From NCBI GenBank assembly GCA_000442125.1, contig KE546970.1:984667-1048666 (forward strand): a DNA stretch of 64,000 nt. The letters are read 5' to 3'. Below are positions 58,384 through 64,000 of the stretch, piece by piece (the first letter of the stretch is position 1; each line of letters begins with the position of its first letter). Below the pieces are notes generated by a model, which worked only from the letters and a program-made list of their open reading frames with translations, was not told where the DNA came from and ran no database searches. The position numbers were made by a program, and so were the translations under genes. Origin of the DNA: Opeltia flavorubescens. Taxonomy: Eukaryota > Ascomycota > Lecanoromycetes > Teloschistales > Teloschistaceae.

Positions 58384-58894
58384 TCATTTGACGGTGAAAG
58401 AACTTTCGCCTTCTTTGACCTCTATCTCGGACCTTTCCACTTTTGTTACACTAGCGGCTGGAGGTCCATTTTCGAGGAATTTGAGCAGCTTCTGTATTGC
58501 CTCATCGTTCCCTTGGGCCTCCCCTTCGACCTTAGCCGATGTTAGCCAACAGTGGATCGTCCCGTTTCATCATTCCTGTTGAGTCCCGTATGCATACCTG
58601 ATTGCTTGCGTTATTGCGAACCCATCCTGTCAGGCCGTAGGACGACGCCTTGGACTGAGTGAAAGAGCTGTCTCTGGTTAGATTGGTGACCTAGCTGCTC
58701 AACTAGCGACCGTGGATACCGGAAATTGACGCCTGATAAGTGTGGTCAGTGCACTTAAATATTACTCGTGCCGTCTACTGACATACCCTGTACGGTGCCA
58801 TGGACCGTATACTGGATCTACGTAGAGGCTTAGATCACGCAGTACTAACTAACTGTTGACTTCGAAGCTTGAGATCACGTACACGCTTAGCCAT
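58384..58894 (-). CDS. Acylphosphatase
   Basis: 92 aa from five exons: 58883-58894 (12 nt), 58787-58817 (31 nt), 58720-58732 (13 nt), 58598-58673 and 58384-58530. Hydrolyses acyl-phosphates such as carboxyl phosphates of intermediates; small cytosolic enzyme. The joined protein starts MAKRIQYTVHGTVQGVNFRD, where VQGVNFR is the phosphate-binding loop with the catalytic Arg. It continues ASSYGLTGWVRNNASNQVEG, containing the catalytic Asn in GWVRNN. It then gives EAQGNDEAIQKLLKFLENGP and ends VKEGESSFTVK. Length, order and both active-site residues match the family. All introns have GT-AG ends (46-67 nt) and total length is a multiple of three. Each exon is too short to be noticed by frame length alone. 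Confidence 0.92.
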
Positions 58895-59554
58895 TCTGAT
58901 AGTACCAGTTGTATATCTTTTCATTCAAGTCTCGTAATGATTCGTTGGGACCACAATCGAAATGAAGCTAAGTTTGAAAACATATAACAATAACTCGTAC
59001 AAAAGGAGACAAGGCCTCTACGAAGAGCTGTGATGTAGGTATGACGTCATAAGAAAAGGCCTTCATACAAAGTGTCCTAAAGAATGAAAGGTGGATTGTA
59101 TCTTGATTCTCCTATCGAATGACACTCGCAATGCTGATGCACTAATTCAAATGACAACTGAAGGTTGATCATGCACGAGATGTCTATATTTGGTTTTGAT
59201 GGTTCTGATTCGCGTGTTTCGGCGCGTTCCCGAGATAAAATTTGGCGGGGAAGGGGTGAAGGAGAGCCCTGTAAATAAACCTTTCATTCGACTTTCAACC
59301 TTTCAACTCTACAACATTCTCTAGCAATTCCTCATTCTCATCTTGTCTTCATACCTAGGTGTTCACATCAAATCCATCCTATAGTCTCACCTGTTCGAGC
59401 CTGCAAGAAATGATTCCAAGAGTATCCCTGTACCCCTGAGATCTGGCCTCAATTTCGAGGCATTATTATTCCTGTCTGATCCGAATAAATCCCCGAAGGA
59501 CTTGCTGTCAACCCACAGCAATACTAAAAGTTTAGTCTCTAACATTGTGGAGAT
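58895..59554. promoter_or_regulatory. Divergent intergenic region (acylphosphatase / 59555 gene)
   Basis: 660 nt between two diverging starts. Pyrimidine-rich leader sequence lies at 59285-59350. No specific site recognised. Confidence 0.45.
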
Positions 59555-61129
59555 ATGGCTCCCAATCCTGCTGTAGCCGTTGAGCGAAGTGTGTCCGCAT
59601 CTCCTCCAACCACCAGAGACTCTTCTCCCTCTCCATCTGTCTCACCTACACCAGCGCTGTCTGCATGTCCCCCACTTGATCGATCTGTATCTGCTACCTC
59701 GTCGACGGCTACGTCATCGGCATCTGGCCACTCTATCGGTTCTCGTTCCTCTTCCGCTTCCGCCGCGCTACGTCAACGGGGTTATGTAAGACCTCAAGGA
59801 GTAGCCTTTGCCGATTCTGCCGGAAAAAGAGACAGTGTACTGAGCTTGGGAAGCATAGCTCATTTGCAATACTATTTCGCTCGCACCGGCCTCCTCGACG
59901 GCAAAGGGGGCCAGCTTGCCAAAGACCAGAAACCCAAGCGAGGCGTGTCTGACAGCTACAAGGACTTTAAATCCAAAATAAGATCCAGCTCTGGCACCGT
60001 AAGTTTCGACGACGTCGCTACAGGAAGTCCCACAGAAAATGAAGATGAAAGCCTGGAGTGGAACAGGGATAATACCTTGCCTCCCCCGACTGTCAGCACT
60101 TATCGACACAAAGTTCAGTATCTGCCGCCTCCACCAGATTCTTCAAAACTTCGACGGGATCTGCAAAAAGCATTACGTGATGCGGAAAAGGTGCTAAAAG
60201 GTGTGGTGTTCGAAGAAACCGATGAGCTGGACCGCCGAAAACGGACACAGGCAACCACAAATCTGGGAGAACCTTTACAAGAAAAAGAACCGTCACCGCT
60301 AAAACGGAGCCACACAGCTGGATGGTATGAGATCCAAGGCCTACAGATCCTAGACGTGGTTACTCTGGCAATTCGAGCAGCCAAGATGTACTATACAGCG
60401 CATGAACAGCCGCAACGAATCTACAACATCAAATCCGAGCGGCAGATACGCGAAGAGCTGGTTGGTGTACTCGACGTTCTCAAACGTATGGCTAGCCGAA
60501 ACTTTACGGGAGGACCTAAGGAAGAGGAGCTTACGACTATCAAGGACTGGCTGCAAGGCGTCGGCAAGCTCATCGATGACGAACAAGCACTTGAGAAGCA
60601 AGAAACTAAGGAACAAGAGAAGTGGCAGTGGCTCGAGGGAGCGTGGGAAGGTCGAGAGCGGGAACGAGAGTGGTCATTCCTTAATTCGTTTTTACCAGAA
60701 GGACAGTTGCCAGATTGGACACCCCTCGGCTCAGCCACATTATTGCCGACCCCATTTCTCGAAAAGCTCCGTAACGGCTTGACTTTAGTCCACCTCCACA
60801 ATGCTATGCTCAAGAAGTCCAAGCGGCAATTTGGAGAAATCAAGACGTTCCACACTGATACAGCCAAACCCTACCGGTGCGCGGAGAATCTTCGTTTCTG
60901 GATCAAGGCAGTAGAGATTAGGTGGGAGTTGAAAATCAAGGTTGATGTTACCGGCGTCGTTCATAACAAGGAGGTGGCATGGCCCGATTTCGACGCTGCT
61001 ATCCTCGAGTGGTGCAAGACTGCTAGAGAAGGGCTTACAATGGAATGGAAGGATAGTACGAAGATGAAGCGCTCCTCGACTTTCTTCTCCGCCTATCCAG
61101 AATCTGAGTCCGCAATACAGGACTCTTGA
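59555..61129 (+). CDS. Conserved fungal protein with CH-like C-terminal region
   Basis: 524 aa, single exon. The first ~75 residues are a Ser/Pro/Thr-rich disordered leader. Then RGYVRPQGVAFADSAGKRDS and LGSIAHLQYYFARTGLLDGK, a conserved-looking block. The middle is helical and charged: SKLRRDLQKALRDAEKVLKG, GLQILDVVTLAIRAAKMYYT and KQETKEQEKWQWLEGAWEGR. The C-terminal part (~400-500) contains FLEKLRNGLTLVHLHNAMLK, then PYRCAENLRFWIKAVEIRWE and LKIKVDVTGVV. The pattern of a Leu-rich 'L-NG--L--LHNA' helix followed by 'AEN---F' resembles calponin-homology (actin or microtubule-binding) domains; this is by eye and needs confirmation. Neighbour KAR9 on the same strand is a cytoskeletal protein. 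Confidence 0.8.
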   Translation: MAPNPAVAVERSVSASPPTTRDSSPSPSVSPTPALSACPPLDRSVSATSSTATSSASGHSIGSRSSSASAALRQRGYVRPQGVAFADSAGKRDSVLSLGSIAHLQYYFARTGLLDGKGGQLAKDQKPKRGVSDSYKDFKSKIRSSSGTVSFDDVATGSPTENEDESLEWNRDNTLPPPTVSTYRHKVQYLPPPPDSSKLRRDLQKALRDAEKVLKGVVFEETDELDRRKRTQATTNLGEPLQEKEPSPLKRSHTAGWYEIQGLQILDVVTLAIRAAKMYYTAHEQPQRIYNIKSERQIREELVGVLDVLKRMASRNFTGGPKEEELTTIKDWLQGVGKLIDDEQALEKQETKEQEKWQWLEGAWEGREREREWSFLNSFLPEGQLPDWTPLGSATLLPTPFLEKLRNGLTLVHLHNAMLKKSKRQFGEIKTFHTDTAKPYRCAENLRFWIKAVEIRWELKIKVDVTGVVHNKEVAWPDFDAAILEWCKTAREGLTMEWKDSTKMKRSSTFFSAYPESESAIQDS

Positions 61130-61862
61130 TATCCTTTACTAACGGCCATTGCGTTGAGGGTTATTACGGCTTGGTCAGTCTGCAATGACGTGAGATACCC
61201 CGGCGCAGCATTTTACAGGAATGGATGTTTAATACTGTAGCCTTATGATCACTGATGATACTTCTCCAATATCACGTTATGAAATACATTACCGTTTGCC
61301 TTGTACGGAATTGATCCGTCCTGTCAATAATGCACCGGCATTTCCGGTTAAGCTTCGGCAATCGCGCTTCGCGTATACGCAATTTCCTGCTGCAGCCACA
61401 GCTGTGTTGTTTCATTCTGTTAGGCTGCTGGAAAGAAATTGGAAGATCCGTCAGGCATGATAGGCTGTCAAGCAAGGAGTTCAGATCATGACCCTACATT
61501 TCTGATATGTGCGTCCAATGCACAGCTCATGACAATATCTTCCGGCCATAAGCATCGCCAGGAAACACACTCACTACGCCAGCCATACCTAGAGGTGGCC
61601 TTGACACGGAATAACTATATTAGTACCCTTGTTTTAAGGAAGTTGATAGCTGATTTGCCCACTTGACAAAAAGGCTTGATCAGCCACCCTTTGTCCATTG
61701 TTGTATTGTCCCCTCCGGCCCATTGTTTCTTTCTAGACAAATACTACCTTGGATTTAAAGGTTGCTTGGAAGATCAGCCACGGCAAAGGGACAAACCTGA
61801 AGGCTAGTCCTCGACTTCTCTCACGCCTGCATAACCTTGGATCTCATCCGAAATTATTCGAA
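61130..61862. promoter_or_regulatory. KAR9 upstream region
   Basis: 733 nt between two plus-strand genes. The KAR9 frame is open without an ATG for ~125 nt before 61863, back to a TAG near 61737. No factor site was recognised. Confidence 0.45.
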
Positions 61863-64000
61863 ATGCAACCCCGGAGCCCTAACAGCACAATCCGCCAAAA
61901 GAATTATGCCAGCTCAAACACTTCAATAGAAGAAACGGTTAGAGAGGTAGAAGCAACACAAACGAGGTTCCATTTGCAAGAGACGGAAGGGACACCACCG
62001 TCCGAGCGAGAAAGCACCCCATCACACCCCCCTCCTAAGGACACCCCAAGAATTCAGACGGCGTTGTCTCCCAGCAATGAAGAATCGTACTTCAACCTCG
62101 GTAACAAGTCATCAACAAGCTCGATAGACTCGCTGTCAAAGTTCTCCTTGGCGGGCCAGCTCTCAACCCTGTCTTCATTACAGCTTCCAAACGCAGATTC
62201 GTTTTCGATTGGCATTTCCTCTATCCCGACAGCACCCAAAGCCGCAAAGGCATTCGGCAATGCGGCCGAGCAAATGCGAAGATGGCTAGGAAAGGCTAAC
62301 GACATCCTCACAACTATGGACGCTGAAGATGATGTTGAATGGGCCGCTGCAGGTGGGCGTGAAGGGTTGGACGGCATTGTAAAGGCAATCAGTCACTTTG
62401 AAGGACTCGTACACCTCTATGTGAAAGCCATTGAGAACCTGCAAGAGAGACCCGACATTGCCGACGTACCTTCGGCAAGACTGCAAGCGCTTGTCGACCA
62501 GATGGAAGTTGTCCTCGCCAGCTGGAGCAAAGTACGAAGTCATCTTAAAACTGTAAAGACACAGGTGGAACTTGCGATGGAATGGAAAGAGCTATGGGAC
62601 GTCGTGCTGCGAGACATCACCCTGGAAGTGGACAATCTCAACCTCATTATATTTGAAATGGAAGAAAAGAGGTGTGAGGTACCTTCGCCAGAACCATTGA
62701 CAGATACCGCTGGATTAGATGTACAAGAGCTTGAGACTATCGTTGAAGAGGCTCCGACAGACGCTCAGATAAAAGCGAATCACCGTTTTAGCCTACCCGC
62801 TGCTTTCTCGGCTGATTCACCTTTGACATCTCCAAACTTCGCAAAAGCGCAAGATGACTCGAATCTGATGGCGCTTTTTGCAAGAATGCAGCCCCTACGA
62901 GCTTCGCTGGACTTCCTCCCTATGACCTTATCAAGCTTTCGATCCAGGGCGGAGCAAGCCTTGCCGTCTGCTTGCAAGCAACTCGAAGATCGCAGAAAGA
63001 AACTAGAACAGGGATGGAAAGTCCTTGAAAGAGACGCTGAATTAGTGAGGCGAGAACTCAGTGAGGATAGATGGGTTATTGTCTTTCGAAACGCCGGGAG
63101 ACAAGCAGACAAACTCTGCGAGTCAGTCGAACGTAGTATCAGCAAACTACGAGAGTCGATCGATGCGGGAGCACAACACGTCAACCCGGCGATTCTATCA
63201 AAGAAGATTGAAAGCTACGAAGCAAAGAAGATTCACTACGGGCCCGCTATCGAGAGAGTCCTCGTCATCATTGAGAAAGGAGTCAAGGATCGGCAGACGA
63301 TCAATGGTGAGATTCTTCGACTACACCTAGACACTCGGAAGAGATGGAAATCTCTTGAGACCCAGATGAAGGAGTTGGATTTGGCTCTGGAGGATCTGAA
63401 CACGAACAAGAATCAGCAACTACGAGATTCCATTTCCACAATTGTCTCTTTAGATCGGTCAGCACCCGGCAGTATCGTGGAGACTCCTGGTAGCTCTCCT
63501 GCTTCGTCGGTGATGGGAACACCCAACGGTGCAGGCGACAGCTTTCCACCCGGCATGAAGGGTGCAAGCCGTCGAAGTAGTCTCGCCTCCTATTCAGCTT
63601 CACGATCAAGTAGCACTCGAAGAGTGTTCACTGCTCCTGGGGTCTCTACTTCATCCCAGGTCCCGCGCAAAACCCCGGTGACCAGGTCTATGACGTCTGA
63701 CAGTTGGTCCATGTCTCGTGGTACTTCCCCGTCCCCTTACTCGAAGCAACACTCTTCAACACCTACGCCAGGAAGTCGCCCTCAACGACCCAGTCTAAGC
63801 TCATCGGACCATAAGCCTCGGTGGAATTCTAGCCCAAAGATCGAGCATAACGATTTCCGTCCATCGTCTAGGGCTTCAAGCCAGCTCTCTTCCCCTGCAG
63901 GTCGGAAAAGCTCGTTAGCCTTCCGTTCACCTTCAAGTGCAAGTTTTCCATCCCCCTCGGGTGTCCCCCTGCCTAGTCCGCTCGGCCGCTCCGGAACTTC
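61863..64000 (+). CDS. KAR9: Karyogamy/spindle-orientation protein KAR9, 3' end outside window
   Basis: At least 712 aa, open from the first ATG at 61863 to the window end without an intron. Kar9 links astral microtubule tips (through Bim1/EB1) to myosin V and the cortex to position the spindle. The disordered N-terminus (~1-125) includes SSIPTAPK (~119), a possible EB1-binding SxIP motif. The helical core starts with AEQMRRWLGKANDILTTMDA and EDDVEWAAAGGREGLDGIVK, a family hallmark. It continues with FEGLVHLYVKAIENLQERPD, LRASLDFLPMTLSSFRSRAE, LEDRRKKLEQGWKVLERDAE and WVIVFRNAGRQADKLCESVE. After ~530 the chain is Ser/Pro/Arg-rich with many SP sites (SRRSSLASYSASRSSSTRRV), the expected microtubule-associated, kinase-regulated tail. 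Confidence 0.93.
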   Translation, partial: MQPRSPNSTIRQKNYASSNTSIEETVREVEATQTRFHLQETEGTPPSERESTPSHPPPKDTPRIQTALSPSNEESYFNLGNKSSTSSIDSLSKFSLAGQLSTLSSLQLPNADSFSIGISSIPTAPKAAKAFGNAAEQMRRWLGKANDILTTMDAEDDVEWAAAGGREGLDGIVKAISHFEGLVHLYVKAIENLQERPDIADVPSARLQALVDQMEVVLASWSKVRSHLKTVKTQVELAMEWKELWDVVLRDITLEVDNLNLIIFEMEEKRCEVPSPEPLTDTAGLDVQELETIVEEAPTDAQIKANHRFSLPAAFSADSPLTSPNFAKAQDDSNLMALFARMQPLRASLDFLPMTLSSFRSRAEQALPSACKQLEDRRKKLEQGWKVLERDAELVRRELSEDRWVIVFRNAGRQADKLCESVERSISKLRESIDAGAQHVNPAILSKKIESYEAKKIHYGPAIERVLVIIEKGVKDRQTINGEILRLHLDTRKRWKSLETQMKELDLALEDLNTNKNQQLRDSISTIVSLDRSAPGSIVETPGSSPASSVMGTPNGAGDSFPPGMKGASRRSSLASYSASRSSSTRRVFTAPGVSTSSQVPRKTPVTRSMTSDSWSMSRGTSPSPYSKQHSSTPTPGSRPQRPSLSSSDHKPRWNSSPKIEHNDFRPSSRASSQLSSPAGRKSSLAFRSPSSASFPSPSGVPLPSPLGRSGT

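Noticed and set aside
1-64000. Search for tRNA, rRNA, transposons, terminal repeats, CRISPR-like arrays and biosynthetic clusters
   Set aside because: None found by eye; the window reads as ordinary gene-dense fungal chromosome, so no novel multi-gene system is claimed.

Overview
This window is nuclear DNA of a filamentous ascomycete (Pezizomycotina). The signs are intron-containing genes with short GT-AG introns (mostly 43-66 nt) and CTAAC/CTAAT-like branch sites, an HDEL-ended ER Hsp70, and fungal families such as KAR9, VPS27 and a DOA4-type ubiquitin protease. I do not assign a class or genus. It is mostly a housekeeping, gene-dense chromosome segment with both strands used. I see no transposon, tRNA, rRNA, CRISPR array or secondary-metabolite cluster. 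Exon joins given below were worked out by hand from splice sites, reading phase and family similarity.

Layout. 1-1245 (-): 3' part of a zinc-type dehydrogenase, cut by the window edge. 1246-3894: gene-poor. 3895-5088 (-): uracil-DNA glycosylase UNG1. 5456-6627 (-): TLS1/C9orf78-family protein. 7072-8343 (+): metallo-beta-lactamase-fold-like protein. 8942-11244 (-): ER chaperone KAR2/BiP. 12526-15355 (-): ribosome-rescue GTPase HBS1. 16129-18552 (-): ESCRT-0 subunit VPS27, head-to-head with 18996-22441 (+), a rhodanese-USP ubiquitin protease of DOA4 type. 22986-24084 (-): F-actin capping protein alpha CAP1. 24429-26583 (-): disordered fungal protein. 26920-28561 (+): PLP decarboxylase. 28657-30734 (-): Kelch protein of KEL3/KLHDC4 type. 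32381-34528 (+): membrane-anchored aspartic-protease-like protein. 34949-40403 (+): RecQ helicase SGS1/QDE-3. 40662-41600 (-): NmrA-like reductase. 42663-45851 (+) and 46428-47255 (+): uncharacterised proteins. 47443-49530 (-): MON1, head-to-head with 49768-55678 (+), the Dopey homologue DOP1. 56331-56810 (+): small orphan. 57189-57956 (+): small mitochondrial-type protein. 58384-58894 (-): acylphosphatase built from five exons, two of them 12-13 nt. 59555-61129 (+): conserved fungal protein with a CH-like C-terminal part. 61863 to the window end (+): KAR9, truncated by the window.

Functional themes. Endomembrane traffic is well represented: VPS27 with the DOA4-type protease (multivesicular-body sorting), MON1 (Rab7 activation), DOP1 (Golgi/endosome traffic) and KAR2 (ER folding). 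The first two and the next two are arranged as divergent pairs with short shared promoters. Genome maintenance is represented by UNG1, SGS1 and TLS1, and the cytoskeleton by CAP1, KAR9 and perhaps the 59555 gene. I did not find a clearly new biological system. The most interesting points are the micro-exon genes, a protease-like membrane protein without the usual catalytic aspartate motif, divergent trafficking gene pairs, and several strong palindromes or hairpins at start codons and promoters.
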